Assembly (NCBI RefSeq): GCF_014132355.1
Contig: NZ_BLZO01000108.1
Location: 1 to 47,801 of the forward strand
DNA length: 47,801 nucleotides
Reading direction: 5' to 3'
Source: Okeania sp. KiyG1
Lineage (GTDB): Bacteria; Cyanobacteriota; Cyanobacteriia; Cyanobacteriales; Microcoleaceae
Below the pieces are notes generated by a model. It had not been told where the DNA came from and made no database searches. It saw nothing but the letters and a program-made list of their open reading frames with translations. Position 1 is the stretch's first letter. Each line of letters begins with the position of its first letter. A program made the position numbers and the translations under genes. This document shows positions 16,452 through 25,908 of the stretch, piece after piece.

Positions 16452-17246
16452 TTATAACCAACCTCGCAGACGATATACAATTATACCTAGATACTCTTTT
16501 AAAGCTTTAGTAGAATTTTGTAAATTTGCAGCATCAGGAATAATATTTAAGAGAATTCCTTGCCAACTATCTTGTTTTTCCTGTAAGTCTCTTTCGGTAA
16601 CTAAAAAATCTGTTGGTGCCGGAATTACTGATATTTTCTGTTTTTTGAAGATTGATATTGAGCGGGGAGTATGCAGTGCTGAAGTCACTAACAAAACATT
16701 GCCTTTAATTTCATTTTTATCTAAAATTTGTTTGACATTAACAGCATTTTGATAAGTATTCAGAGAATCAGTATCTTGTAAAATTGCTGTTTTTGGTACT
16801 CCCATAGTTTCAGCAATTTCTGCCATATCTCCAGACTCAGGGTTCCCTCCATCTTTCCAGTCAACTCTACCCCCACTTAATATAATTAAAGGAGCTTTAC
16901 CCTGCTGATATAATCTTATTCCATGTAAAATGCGATCGCCTGCTTCACTAAAATCTACCCAAGGACGGGGTGAATTTGCAGGTTTAATTCCACCACCTAA
17001 AACGACAATTGCTTCTGCCGATGGTAATTCTTTCGGCGGTAAATTTTGCCATTCTAAAGATTTAATTAGTCCTTGAGAAACCCACGAATTACTAAACGTA
17101 AATGTTACTGTAAATGCTAGAAAAATTACTAATGCTGACCATTTAGGATACCACCACAATAAAATAAAAGCTATCAGCATTAGCAGGCAAGATAATCCCA
17201 AAGGATAGATAAATAAAGGGAGTAATTTAGAAAAAAACAAAAACAT
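16452..17246 (-). CDS. YdcF/ElyC-type DUF218 membrane protein
   Basis: Two N-terminal membrane helices (~1-55: LPLFIYPLGLSCLLMLIAFI, LVIFLAFTVTFTFSNSWV) are followed by a DUF218 domain. Its hallmarks are AIVVLGGGIKP, DRILHGIRLYQQGKAPLIIL, SGGRVDW, PKTAILQDTDSLNTYQNA and VLLVTSALHTPRSISIFKK. The length of 264 aa fits the ElyC/SanA-like branch, which in enterobacteria influences envelope (peptidoglycan precursor) metabolism; the exact reaction is unknown. The gene follows 17260-17625 on the same strand with a 13-nt gap, so the two are probably co-transcribed. A HIP1-like site lies within. Confidence 0.9.
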   Translation of the reverse strand: MFLFFSKLLPLFIYPLGLSCLLMLIAFILLWWYPKWSALVIFLAFTVTFTFSNSWVSQGLIKSLEWQNLPPKELPSAEAIVVLGGGIKPANSPRPWVDFSEAGDRILHGIRLYQQGKAPLIILSGGRVDWKDGGNPESGDMAEIAETMGVPKTAILQDTDSLNTYQNAVNVKQILDKNEIKGNVLLVTSALHTPRSISIFKKQKISVIPAPTDFLVTERDLQEKQDSWQGILLNIIPDAANLQNSTKALKEYLGIIVYRLRGWL

Positions 17247-17259
17247 TAGAAGTCAGAAA

Positions 17260-17625
17260 TTAGTATTTTTTTCGAGCTTTTTGATATCTTCTTGAAGAAA
17301 CTGGACTTGACCTTGAAAGCCAACTTAAGATAGAAACACCGCTACGTTCTCTAGGGGTTTTTGGCCATGTTTTAGGTGGTTTAGGTGGTTTAGGTGGTTT
17401 TGATTCTTTTGGAGAATCTACAGGTTCAGCATTTGTTTTCTCTGGAATTTCTGGCCTTAATTCTATTTGTGACCAATACCCTAATAAACCAGCAGAAATA
17501 CCTCCAATTATGCCAAATACAATACTTGATTTGATTGTATATTCTAGGAGGCTTAAGCTAATACTGAAAAATAGAGTAGCTGCTAGTCCAGCAATTAAGC
17601 CTGTTGATATTGATTGTTTATTCAT
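17260..17625 (-). CDS. Small two-helix membrane protein with proline-rich tail
   Basis: Two hydrophobic segments (TGLIAGLAATLFFSISLSLL and SIVFGIIGGISAGLLGYW) are followed by a polar linker. Then come a PPKPPKPPK repeat encoded by a 9-bp tandem repeat and a very basic, Ser/Arg-rich C-terminus (SRRYQKARKKY). I do not recognise a family. Location upstream of and close to the DUF218 gene suggests a shared membrane or envelope role, as inference only. The proline/lysine repeat number is likely to vary between strains because of the tandem DNA repeat. Confidence 0.7.
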   Translation of the reverse strand: MNKQSISTGLIAGLAATLFFSISLSLLEYTIKSSIVFGIIGGISAGLLGYWSQIELRPEIPEKTNAEPVDSPKESKPPKPPKPPKTWPKTPRERSGVSILSWLSRSSPVSSRRYQKARKKY

Positions 17626-17790
17626 GCTTTTTCATAGTTATTACAGACAACAATTTTTTCTAATTTAACTAAAAATTATAGTTTTCATTCAATTTTTGAC
17701 ATCTTCCCGACGTTGCTCTACGAGACAGTGTGGGATTCCCTAACATCATTGGCAGGGGCTTTCTGCTGCCTCTTGACAGATTTATATTAT

Positions 17791-17882
17791 CAGGACTTAC
17801 GCATAACTACCAGATATTGTAGGGGTTAACGGCCGTTAACCCCTACAAATGGTGTATAATTTTGTCTTTCGCGTAAGTCCTG
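17791..17882. repeat. Family-C MITE with 5-bp target duplication
   Basis: The element CAGGACTTACGC ... GCGTAAGTCCTG has perfect 12-bp inverted ends. It is flanked by ATTAT at 17786-17790 and ATTAT at 17883-17887. The centre is the palindrome GGGGTTAACGGCCGTTAACC. The copy at 5264-5353 is near-identical. Confidence 0.8.
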
Positions 17883-18574
17883 ATTATGTATGAAACCGCT
17901 CTTATTGATTGGCATTCCCATAGGACGCTCCCCCTGACCGGAGAGCGCGGGTATAAATGCCAACATGTTGATAAAATTTTTGCTCAGATAAACCAAATCC
18001 TTGAGGGCGGGGTCTTATATCAAATCCGGTTGAATACTTATTATTATAGTTGGGAGTGGGGGAAGTAGGGGAGTAGGGGAGTAGGGGAGTAGGGAGCATT
18101 TTTCTATCTGTTTGGTGCGCTACCAAATGCTACTAACGTCGTCGCGGGGTCGCATCCGCTGGCCTCCCCTATTCTCGTTCCTGAATTTCCACTGGCTCGC
18201 TCAGACTGAGAACCGCAGCTAAAAGTACATACCGCGTGCAAAGATACGATCGGGGGTTCTATAAGAATAAAGCTCCCACACTTCCTTTTCATTCAACCGA
18301 AAGTATTCAAATATCATTTCATCAGCACTCACCAAAACATATTCTTTCAAGGTAGAAATGTGACGTTAACGAAGTCAGAAGTCAGAAGTTAACCCACCCC
18401 CGCCCCTCCCCAACCCACCCCCACCCCTCCCAGGAGGAGCTAGGAGGCGAAGTAGGGGATTTGAGCTTCGCTCCAAAAATATTGCGCCTTAAAAGGCGGG
18501 GTTGGGCGACCCATATTATTTTGATAATTTTTAATTTTTTTCCTCTATCAAGAGATTATGTGTCACGATCGCAT

Positions 18575-18716
18575 TATATCATGTCCGGATAATTAGCGAT
18601 CAAAAAAACTTTCTCCTTTTCCTCCTCTTATTTCTTGCTTCTTTCTTTCCTCCTGACTCCTGAGGACTGACTCCTCCGTCATTTTATTTACTAAGTAATC
18701 AACCGGACATAATATA
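18575..18716. repeat. Short family-A MITE
   Basis: TATATCATGTCCGG at the left and CCGGACATAATATA at the right are inverted ends differing at one position. The interior is a pyrimidine-rich tract with CTCCTGACTCCTGAGGACTG. This is the compact form of the family. Confidence 0.7.
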
Positions 18717-18889
18717 ACTCCAAAAAAACTGAGATCATGTTGTTTTTTTTCCTCAATTTGGATTACATTTACTTGAGAATTTCTTTAGATTTAGCGATCG
18801 CATTTAGATGCGCTTACCCTGCGAGAATACCCAACAACTCTATTGATACCATCAAAAAAAACTGTATATAAAAACTCAAAAATATTGAT

Positions 18890-19025
18890 CGGGACTTATG
18901 CATAACCACCGCATATAGTAGGGGAATTACGAAGTCTACGCAAGCAAACGGCCGTTTACTGACGCATAGCTGACGAATGACGCCCCTACAGATGGTGTAT
19001 AATTTCGTATTTTGCGTAAGTCCTG
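18890..19025. repeat. Family-C MITE with internal GC palindromes and 5-bp target duplication
   Basis: It is flanked by TTGAT at 18885-18889 and 19026-19030. The right end is GCGTAAGTCCTG; the left is a slightly decayed CGGGACTTATGC. The middle contains CGGCCGTTTACTGACGCATA and related sequence. Confidence 0.75.
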
Positions 19026-19348
19026 TTGATATATAAACTCTTATAGCTGATTTATGAATAAATTCTAAAGAAGCTGTTGCCCAAATAATTTCAGATGTTA
19101 TGATTAATTTCAGTTGAGGCAGATAATAATCAATGAATCAATGAGTCGTCTACTTGTGATACGACTGACACCACGCTCCGCGATCGCCAAGCCTCAACGT
19201 CTTTATTGAATTGAAACAACAGAGCGGAGACCTTTTAATTGGTAGTTCTTTATCTGAAGGATATACAACTTTAGAATAAATGAGCTAAACAGGAAGAAGC
19301 GTATACTACATATAACACCTAAGCTATTTACAGCACTTTTTAGGATAG

Positions 19349-19423
19349 TGAGGTACAGCTTATTAATTCTCTGTTGCCTGTTGCCTGTTGCCTGTTGCCT
19401 AAAGCACTAAATTTTGTACCTCA
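19349..19423. repeat. Small inverted-repeat element with TGTTGCC tandem core
   Basis: TGAGGTACA and TGTACCTCA are perfect 9-bp inverted ends, and the core is four tandem CTGTTGC units. It lies about 180 nt upstream of the PEP-CTERM gene. Confidence 0.5.
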
Positions 19424-19602
19424 TCAAGTCCAAAACTGGTGTAATTAGGTGAAATTAAGCAGATACACAAAATTAATTACACATTTTTTCAGACTAAATC
19501 CCTTATATTGTATGTCTCACATCAAATTAGGGTAGGTAAACAATTTTGTTTAGATGCTTAAATTTATTCTCAATAAGATGCAAATCAGGAGAATAGTTAA
19601 CC

Positions 19603-20331
19603 ATGAACAAAACTAAATTTTTACCAACCTTAATGGCAACTACTACAATATTGTTTGCTACAATAGGAAAGGTTGAAGCTATTACTTTTGCTGGAACATC
19701 ATCTGGTTCTTGGGGTATACCTACTGGAACATTTGGTGCATTTCTCTCAAATGAAGGCAGTGGTACAAACAACAGACTAACTTGGGGAACTTCTGGAGGT
19801 GGATCTTTCACAAACGCAAATTATGTTCAGTATGATGGTTTAGGTTTCAGCACAAATGTAAATACCCTATTTGCAGTTGGTGATTTAACCTATCGTAATG
19901 GTATGACATCTCGAAGCAGTCATAATTTTAGAGGAGATTTCCCTCTAGAGATGGAGTTGTCTTTTACTAATCCTTTCAATAGTGCAGAAAACTTCAACTA
20001 TACTTTCAACATTATTAACACTCGCAACACCACAGGAGACCCAGTTTTAGATGGAGATAGACTCAGATTTCAAGCTAATGGTCTGACAAGTGATACTTTT
20101 AATTTTAATGGAGTAGATTACACCCTAAATTTAATAGGTTTTTCTAGTGACGGTGGTAATACTTTTGTCAGTGAGTTTAACTCTCCAGAATTTTCAGTAG
20201 CAGAGTCAATGTTATATGCTGAAATTACAGCAACATCTCCAAGCGCTGACGTTCCCGAACCCGCAACAATAATTGGTTTGGGTTTACTTGGTGTTTATCT
20301 AGCAGGTTCATTGAAGAAAAAGCGTAAATAG
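19603..20331 (+). CDS. Exported PEP-CTERM protein, choice-of-anchor-K-like
   Basis: An N-terminal signal peptide (KFLPTLMATTTILFATIGKVEA) leads to a beta-rich exported domain (~30-205). Its NRLTWGTSGGGSF, FAVGDLTYRNGM and LSFTNPFNSAENF segments resemble the choice-of-anchor K family. The C-terminus is a complete PEP-CTERM sorting signal: VPEPATIIGLGLLGVYLAGS followed by KKKRK. Such proteins are processed by an exosortase and attached to or released at the cell surface, often with exopolysaccharide. AGGAG stands at a good distance before ATG 19603. Two further secreted-type genes follow downstream on the same strand, forming an exported-protein locus. Confidence 0.88.
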   Translation: MNKTKFLPTLMATTTILFATIGKVEAITFAGTSSGSWGIPTGTFGAFLSNEGSGTNNRLTWGTSGGGSFTNANYVQYDGLGFSTNVNTLFAVGDLTYRNGMTSRSSHNFRGDFPLEMELSFTNPFNSAENFNYTFNIINTRNTTGDPVLDGDRLRFQANGLTSDTFNFNGVDYTLNLIGFSSDGGNTFVSEFNSPEFSVAESMLYAEITATSPSADVPEPATIIGLGLLGVYLAGSLKKKRK

Positions 20332-20418
20332 GGCTTGCTGATTAAATATCAAAGCATTTACTGATATTGGTTTTAGGCTTTTTATGTCTGGAAAAAGTAT
20401 GAGCTTTTCAGCAAGCTA
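20331..20418. repeat. Small element with GCTTGCTGA ends
   Basis: GGGCTTGCTGATTAAA at the left and TTTTCAGCAAGC at the right are inverted ends. It starts at the stop codon of the PEP-CTERM gene and may serve as its transcription terminator hairpin. The left end resembles GGACTTGCTGAATAAA in the tandem repeats at 47390-47760. Confidence 0.6.
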
Positions 20419-20783
20419 TTGTTAAAAAAGTGGGGATTTTCCGGAAGCAAAAGCCGAAAAATAACTGTTACTATTGTTTTGGTCACTGACTCTGTAATTC
20501 CCATTTATTCTACGTCCTAACTACTGCCTACTGCCTTTTTCCCCTCCAGGGAGGGGAGGGGCGAGGGTGGGTCCCTACCCCAGCAAAAAGACTTTCCATA
20601 AGCAAACCCTAAATAGTGGCTTTTAGGCACAGGATTACAGCTAGCAGTTATAAACCCCGCTGAAGAGCTATGGCTCAGTAGGAATCTCCGCGCCTGACTC
20701 TTGCCTCCTGCAGAGGAGCTACGCTAACGCTAACAGGCCAGAGAGGATGTCAATTTTTAACGTTTAATTAAAGGAGAAAAACA
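20419..20783. other. Intergenic: GC-box debris and leader of the first RTX gene
   Basis: Contains CCCCTCCAGGGAGGGGAGGG (~20541), palindromic fragments such as GAGGAGCTACGCTAACGC, and a strong AAAGGAG ribosome binding site at ~20770 just before ATG 20784. No gene is seen. Confidence 0.5.
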
Positions 20784-22115
20784 ATGAGTACTGATGTTGT
20801 TTTGTTACAGGATTTGACAGGTTCATACCGTAATGACTTGCCTAACTTGAAAAAGCAGATTCCAATCGCTGTCAATCGTTTGACCAACCCATACCTCGAA
20901 GAAATTTTTGGCCCTGATATTCAGTTTGGCATTTCTACTTTTAAGGACAAACCAGTCTCCCCTTTTGGTGCCCCTAGTGACTACGTTTACCAATCAGAAC
21001 TTGCTTTTACAAGTGATATTGGTACAGTAAAAAATGAAGTTGACAGCTTTTCTGCTTCAAATGGTGCTGATGGACCAGAGGCTCAATTAGAAGCGCTAGC
21101 CCATACAGCATTTGATAGTGATGGTGGTCTTAATTATCGTTCAGGTTCAACCCGGATCGCTGTGATATCTACCGATGCGTCCTATCATGTTGCTGGAGAT
21201 TATGCAACTGCCCCCGCTAACGATCTAGATAGCAATATTGAAGATGAAGACTATCCCACAATTGCTGGACTCAAATCGGTTTTGGAAACCGAAGATATGA
21301 TACCTGTTTTTCTAGTTACTGATGGTGTAGAAGGAACTTATGAAGATTTAGTCGATCAACTAGGTCGTGGTTATGTTACCAGCCTTAATCCCGATAGTTC
21401 CAATGTCTCAGACGCTATTAAGTACGCAGTTGCTAAATCGAATTTAGGCGCTGCTCTTGAAGAAGGTACAACTAGCTCTGATGAAATTAATGGTGACGGT
21501 AGTGATGATATTATCTTTGGACTAGACGGGGAGGACCAGATTTTCGGATACGGTGGTGACGACTTCCTTGACGGCGGGTTTGACCTTGACTACCTTTACG
21601 GAGGATCGGGTTCTGACACAGTTTCTGGTGGCGATGGTGCTGATTATGTAGAGGGAAATAACGGTCCTGATACTCTGATTGGGGGTAGTGGAAATGATAC
21701 TTTATTAGCTGGAGTCGGCAACGACGTTTTGCAAGGAGATGATGGCGATGACATATTAGATGGTGGTTTAGACCCCACATTTAGCGATAGTGATACCTAT
21801 GTCTTTGATACTGGAGCTGAATACGGTATTTTAGAACTCGGAGTAGATCAAATTACTTTCTTTAAACCTAATGACAAAATCCAACTGTCTCAAGACACTT
21901 TTACTGCAGTAGATCCCACTAACTTTTTTGCTTCAGCATCCACGGTATCTGATGCCGAAACAGTAGATGAGACAATTGTTAATGTAGGCGGAGATTTGTA
22001 TTATAACGAAAATGGTGTTGACCCTGGTTTTGGTTCAGGAGGGCAGTTTGCATCTGTGTCATTCAGTTTTTTACCTTTAACTTCTAGCAGCTTTGATATT
22101 GTTGACACGGATTGA
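20784..22115 (+). CDS. Secreted RTX protein with integrin-beta/vWA-like N-terminal domain
   Basis: Residues ~1-215 form an I-like/vWA domain: VVLLQDLTGSYRNDLPNL carries a DxTxS metal site as in integrin beta I domains, with FGISTFKDKP and IPVFLVTDGVEGTYEDL downstream. Residues ~233-330 are RTX calcium-binding nonapeptides (GGxGxDxLx, e.g. GGSGSDTVSGGDGADYV). The last ~110 residues are a non-repetitive tail typical of type I secretion substrates (SDTYVFDTGAEYG, FASVSFSF). There is no N-terminal signal, as expected for type I export. The protein probably folds in calcium outside the cell and may act in adhesion. Its C-terminal third is nearly identical to that of 22915-25521. The ribosome binding site AAAGGAG is clear. 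Confidence 0.9.
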   Translation: MSTDVVLLQDLTGSYRNDLPNLKKQIPIAVNRLTNPYLEEIFGPDIQFGISTFKDKPVSPFGAPSDYVYQSELAFTSDIGTVKNEVDSFSASNGADGPEAQLEALAHTAFDSDGGLNYRSGSTRIAVISTDASYHVAGDYATAPANDLDSNIEDEDYPTIAGLKSVLETEDMIPVFLVTDGVEGTYEDLVDQLGRGYVTSLNPDSSNVSDAIKYAVAKSNLGAALEEGTTSSDEINGDGSDDIIFGLDGEDQIFGYGGDDFLDGGFDLDYLYGGSGSDTVSGGDGADYVEGNNGPDTLIGGSGNDTLLAGVGNDVLQGDDGDDILDGGLDPTFSDSDTYVFDTGAEYGILELGVDQITFFKPNDKIQLSQDTFTAVDPTNFFASASTVSDAETVDETIVNVGGDLYYNENGVDPGFGSGGQFASVSFSFLPLTSSSFDIVDTD

Positions 22116-22347
22116 CAAGCAAGCTAAAAGATACAGGACCAGGACTTACGCAATGGCGCTAAGTATAGTTGGCTTGTTTTGAGTAATAACAAGTTTATAC
22201 GCTATATATAGCAGTAATGCGTAATTCCTGGGGATTCAATACTATTAACTATCTGGATGAAAACGGAAGACTAACTAATCTGGTAGGCGATCGCTTGATT
22301 CCACCTGCATCTAATACTGAATACTGAGGACAAAGGTAAACAGAAAA
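22116..22347. other. Intergenic with a single family-C end and a 36-codon orphan frame
   Basis: CAGGACTTACGCAATGGCG at ~22139 is one family-C end without a partner. From ATG 22217 to the stop at 22325-22327 a frame reads MRNSWGFNTINYLDENGRLT and NLVGDRLIPPASNTEY, with a HIP1 site. This could be the tail of a lost gene; YLDENGR recalls YYLDENGKR in the next gene, but the similarity is short. Confidence 0.35.
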
Positions 22348-22848
22348 ATGAAAAATCTTTTAGGTTGTAGCACATTTTTGGGAGTGTCATTTGTTCTTTT
22401 TCTTCTCTACGCAGGTTTAAATGTTTCAGGATTTTGCTTTGCACAGATGCGCTATTTAAGCGATGAGGATAAATTTAGACAAGAATTTGAGAGACTAAAT
22501 TGGCCAGGCAAGGTTTTCCTCAAGGATAGGCAAAATAAGGAAAAAGGGGGGCAACGTTACGAAAAAATAAAATACGAAAGCTTTGAACAGTATATGGAGA
22601 GTAACTCCAACTGCTGCGCTATGCGTTCTGCTTCTGGCAGTACTTCTCCTTGGGATTGGAAACGCATCACAGGTGTTCATGGCGGAGAAGTTACAGTTAT
22701 GAATTATACCATTTATTATCTTGATGAAAATGGCAAGCGGAGATCGCAGAAAATGATATTTGAAACTGTTCAGGGAAATTGTGGAGAACGCTGGTATTTT
22801 CTGGAGCCATCTTATGTAAGTGTAATCTCAACTGATGCACCTCAATAA
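22348..22848 (+). CDS. Exported or membrane-anchored hypothetical protein, 166 aa
   Basis: The N-terminus has a hydrophobic signal/anchor (~3-32: LLGCSTFLGVSFVLFLLYAG, then LNVSGFCFA). The mature part is polar with Cys residues (NSNCCAMRSAS, QGNCGERWYFLEPS) and looks like a small beta-rich domain (EVTVMNYTIYYLDENGKRRS). I do not recognise a family. It lies between the two RTX/vWA genes, so a role in their export, assembly or surface function is possible but not shown. If the two RTX genes arose by duplication, this gene was either between them originally or inserted later. Confidence 0.7.
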   Translation: MKNLLGCSTFLGVSFVLFLLYAGLNVSGFCFAQMRYLSDEDKFRQEFERLNWPGKVFLKDRQNKEKGGQRYEKIKYESFEQYMESNSNCCAMRSASGSTSPWDWKRITGVHGGEVTVMNYTIYYLDENGKRRSQKMIFETVQGNCGERWYFLEPSYVSVISTDAPQ

Positions 22849-22914
22849 TGGCAAACGTTTCAACTACATTCAAAGTGTAAATTTCTAGTCAATATACATA
22901 GGAGCAATAAAATC

Positions 22915-25521
22915 ATGGTAACAGGACCCTTAGGACCGACAGCACCGGATAAACCGTTAGCAGTAAATGAAATAACAAATTGGTACTTGTACGGACAGGA
23001 AACAACTCCAAGTAACCAGGATCTGGTAGATGAAAAGTGGATTCGACCTGCCTCTGTAGCCGATCCTATTATTCTTCCAATTTCTGCGACACAGTTTATG
23101 GAGACTGTTGGGAGGTTTGCTATTGGGCCTCAGTTTGAACTGGTACAAAAGTTTTTCGAGGAATTTTCTAAACCTGCTGGAACTTATAATAAAGCACAAG
23201 TAGGACAAGAATTTGGGTTGGACAGTTATGGCTGGAAGATGAAGCATTATAACTGGCGAGATGGAAATGATGACTATGCAGAACGAGTTTACCTTTATAA
23301 CACGCAAGAATATAAGATTTCCGACGATGCAGAATTTAAGGTTAATACTGACGGTTCAAAGGAGATAATAAATTTCGCCATTGAGCCTCGGGAATATGAA
23401 GAAGAACCAGATTTTTCTGGTCCTGATGGTATTATAGACCGGGATAACTTTGATTTTGAGGGGGGTAGTTTTTTTACTAATCTGGGTAATACAATTCTTG
23501 AGCCAAACGTAGATCCCTCTAAAATTGGTCGAACAATATATTTTGATTATGTTAATGAGGACTTAATTCCCAGAGATCCATCATACGATAGCTCAGATTA
23601 TTACAGTGATGTTCTGACAAAAGAATCATTTACTGAAGTTAATATTTTGAATCCCGCTAAAGCAAATGAGTTAAGGATCGAAATAAATAAACTGACAGAT
23701 GATTTATTTGATGATGGCGTGACTAAATTCCTAGATGACAAAAACCAACCGATTATTTATGGTACGCAAGAAGCAGATGAACTTTCTGAATTAGGATTTA
23801 ATGCTCCAAAGCTTGAACCTTTTTTGCAAGATGCTGCTGTTTTTATCGGTGGTAGTGGAAACGACACAGTACTTCAAAGTACTCTAGGTGATAAGACTTT
23901 AATTGGTGGCAAGGACAATGACACAATGTCAGGATCGTTACTAGGGTCAAACGATGTGTCCGTCTATGAAGGTCCAAAAGCAGACTACAACATTGAATTT
24001 CTAACCAACGGCTCTGTCAAGATCGCTGACACAGTGGGAGACCGCGACGGTACTGATATCTTAGAAGAGGTAGAATTTGCACAATTTTCAGACGAAAAGG
24101 AGCCCATCGGTCCGGCGCAAGATATCTCTTTCGTCATCGATAGAACTGGTAGCATGAGCGACGATATCCAGGCGGTAAAAGCTAGTGCCAGTCAAATCGT
24201 TAATGCCATTTTCAATAGCGATAGTACCTCTCTTGATTCTCGGATATCCGTTGTTGGATATAATGACTCCGGACCAACAACTTATCTTTCCTTCACCGAC
24301 CAGCCAAAAATCGAAGACCGAAAAACTGCAGCCATAAATGCCATCAATAGCATTTCAATTAGTGGCGGTTATGAGCCAATGAATGGCGCTTTGATTCACT
24401 CACTTTCAGGCAATGCGGGAGACTGGCGTTCAGAAGCGATCGCCCGACGGATATTTCTATTTGGCGACGAACCTGCTAACGACCCCGAACTGCTGTCTCA
24501 GGTGTTAGAGCTAGCATCCGATGTGGGGGTTTCTACTTCTGGCAGCAGCCTTTCTATGTCGTCAATTGCAGGGGATATTGAGACCAGCAGCGTTAATGAG
24601 GACTTGGCAGTCACGCGCTTTGCCTTACAAACGACAGAATCTGACGGCACTTCGACAACAGTTCCTGTGGAAATATTCACCATTCTAATTGGCAGCAATT
24701 CTGCTGCTTTGACCGATTTTCAAAACCTCGCTACTGAAACCGGAGGAGAATTTTTTAATCCTGCCAATGCTTCCGAAGTAGTAGATGCGATCCTCGCAGC
24801 GATAGAAACTCCTATCGTTGAAGAAGGCCAGAGAATAGAAGGAACAGATGGTGATGATACAATTACCGGTTTCGGAGGTGCAGATACTCTCATTGGTAAC
24901 GGTGGTGACGATACGATCTTTGGAGTAGACGGGGAGGACGAGATTTTCGGATACGGTGGTAATGATGTCCTTGACGGCGGGTCAGACCCTGACTTCCTTT
25001 ACGGAGGAGCGGGTTCTGATACTGTTTCTGGTGGCGGTGGCGCTGATTATATGGAGGGAAATAATGGCCCCGATACTCTGATTGGCGGTAGTGGAGATGA
25101 TACCTTAATAGCTGGGGTCGGCAACGACATTTTGCAAGGAGATGATGGCGATGACATATTAGATGGTGGCTTAGATTCCACATTGAGCGATAGTGATACC
25201 TATGTCTTTGACACTGGAGCTGAATACGGTGTTTTAGAACTTGGAGTAGATCAAATTAGTTTCTTTAAACCTAACGACAAAATCCAACTGTCTCAAACCA
25301 CTTTTACTGCAGTAGATGCCAGTAACTTTTTTGCTGAAGCATCCACGCTATCTGAGGCCGAAACACTAGATGGGACAATTGTTAATGTAGGCGGAGAATT
25401 GTATTATAACGAAAATGGTGTTGAGCCTGGTTTTGGTTCGGGAGGACAGTTTGCATCTGTCTCATTTAGTCCTTCACCTTTAACTTCTAGCAACTTTGAT
25501 ATTGTTGAGGCAGTGGCTTGA
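22915..25521 (+). CDS. Large secreted RTX protein with vWA domain, 868 aa
   Basis: Residues ~1-280 are an unrecognised acidic/aromatic region. One or two degenerate RTX units follow (~305-345: FIGGSGNDTVLQS, LIGGKDNDTMSG). Residues ~402-620 form a vWA domain: DISFVIDRTGSMSDDIQAVK has the DxTxS metal site, with ISVVGYNDSG and RRIFLFGDEPAND downstream. The main RTX block is at ~642-745 (GTDGDDTITGFGGADTLIG and onward), then a secretion-type tail ending FDIVEAVA. AGGAG precedes ATG 22915 at ~22902. The block from about residue 665 to the end is almost the same as in 20784-22115, pointing to duplication or gene conversion. The likely role is a calcium-dependent extracellular adhesin or structural protein; the ligand is unknown. 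Confidence 0.9.
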   Translation: MVTGPLGPTAPDKPLAVNEITNWYLYGQETTPSNQDLVDEKWIRPASVADPIILPISATQFMETVGRFAIGPQFELVQKFFEEFSKPAGTYNKAQVGQEFGLDSYGWKMKHYNWRDGNDDYAERVYLYNTQEYKISDDAEFKVNTDGSKEIINFAIEPREYEEEPDFSGPDGIIDRDNFDFEGGSFFTNLGNTILEPNVDPSKIGRTIYFDYVNEDLIPRDPSYDSSDYYSDVLTKESFTEVNILNPAKANELRIEINKLTDDLFDDGVTKFLDDKNQPIIYGTQEADELSELGFNAPKLEPFLQDAAVFIGGSGNDTVLQSTLGDKTLIGGKDNDTMSGSLLGSNDVSVYEGPKADYNIEFLTNGSVKIADTVGDRDGTDILEEVEFAQFSDEKEPIGPAQDISFVIDRTGSMSDDIQAVKASASQIVNAIFNSDSTSLDSRISVVGYNDSGPTTYLSFTDQPKIEDRKTAAINAINSISISGGYEPMNGALIHSLSGNAGDWRSEAIARRIFLFGDEPANDPELLSQVLELASDVGVSTSGSSLSMSSIAGDIETSSVNEDLAVTRFALQTTESDGTSTTVPVEIFTILIGSNSAALTDFQNLATETGGEFFNPANASEVVDAILAAIETPIVEEGQRIEGTDGDDTITGFGGADTLIGNGGDDTIFGVDGEDEIFGYGGNDVLDGGSDPDFLYGGAGSDTVSGGGGADYMEGNNGPDTLIGGSGDDTLIAGVGNDILQGDDGDDILDGGLDSTLSDSDTYVFDTGAEYGVLELGVDQISFFKPNDKIQLSQTTFTAVDASNFFAEASTLSEAETLDGTIVNVGGELYYNENGVEPGFGSGGQFASVSFSPSPLTSSNFDIVEAVA

Positions 25522-25908
25522 TATCAAATCCGGTAGCATTCATGTTATTCAGCATTATAAGATTGTGGGGGCGAATGGCCATTCGCCCCTACACATTATG
25601 TTTATAATCTTATATCATGTTCGGTTGAATACTTACACTTTGGAGGTCCGAAGGCAGAAGGCAACCCACCCCTAACCCCTCCCAGGAGGGGAATGCTGGA
25701 GGCAGTAGGGAATATTGGTTCAAGGCCAGAAGTTTTTTTTATAACTGATGATCCGTTAGCGTAGCTCCCCCTCCGGGGGAACATGATATTCGATATTATC
25801 ATAAATCATATCAAATTTTGAAAAATTATTAATAAATTACATATTGTAGAAGATAGAGGACAATCATACTACCCATCTCTTCGCAAAAGCAAATTGTCCC
25901 CTATTTAA
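25522..25908. repeat. Two overlapping family-A elements behind the RTX gene
   Basis: TATCAAATCCGGTAGCATTC starts at 25522, directly after the stop codon. It encloses GGGGGCGAATGGCCATTCGC, a strong palindrome. A second end, TATATCATGTTCGGTTGAAT, starts at ~25608, and the paired GGGGGAACATGATAT lies at ~25775-25790. The interior is purine/pyrimidine box DNA. No gene is seen. Confidence 0.6.

Larger units (their letters stand above)
17883..19602. other. 1.7-kb gene-free region of stacked small elements
   Basis: Holds a family-A end (TATATCAAATCCGGTTGAAT, ~18017) with a GTAGGGGA tandem track after it, a pyrimidine/purine box region (~18390-18440), the family-A element 18575-18716, the family-C element 18890-19025 and an inverted-repeat element at 19349-19423. 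I read both strands and found no convincing gene; the short frames here are made of repeat DNA. Confidence 0.6.

Noticed and set aside
18104-18292. Minus-strand frame of 62 aa and overlapping frames near 17886-18126
   Set aside because: Composition and boundaries follow repeat DNA (tandem GTAGGGGA and GC palindromes); no family resemblance.
22957-25183. Long minus-strand frames opposite the RTX gene
   Set aside because: These are antisense to strongly coding, GC-periodic RTX repeats; His/Arg-rich translations are typical of RTX shadows.
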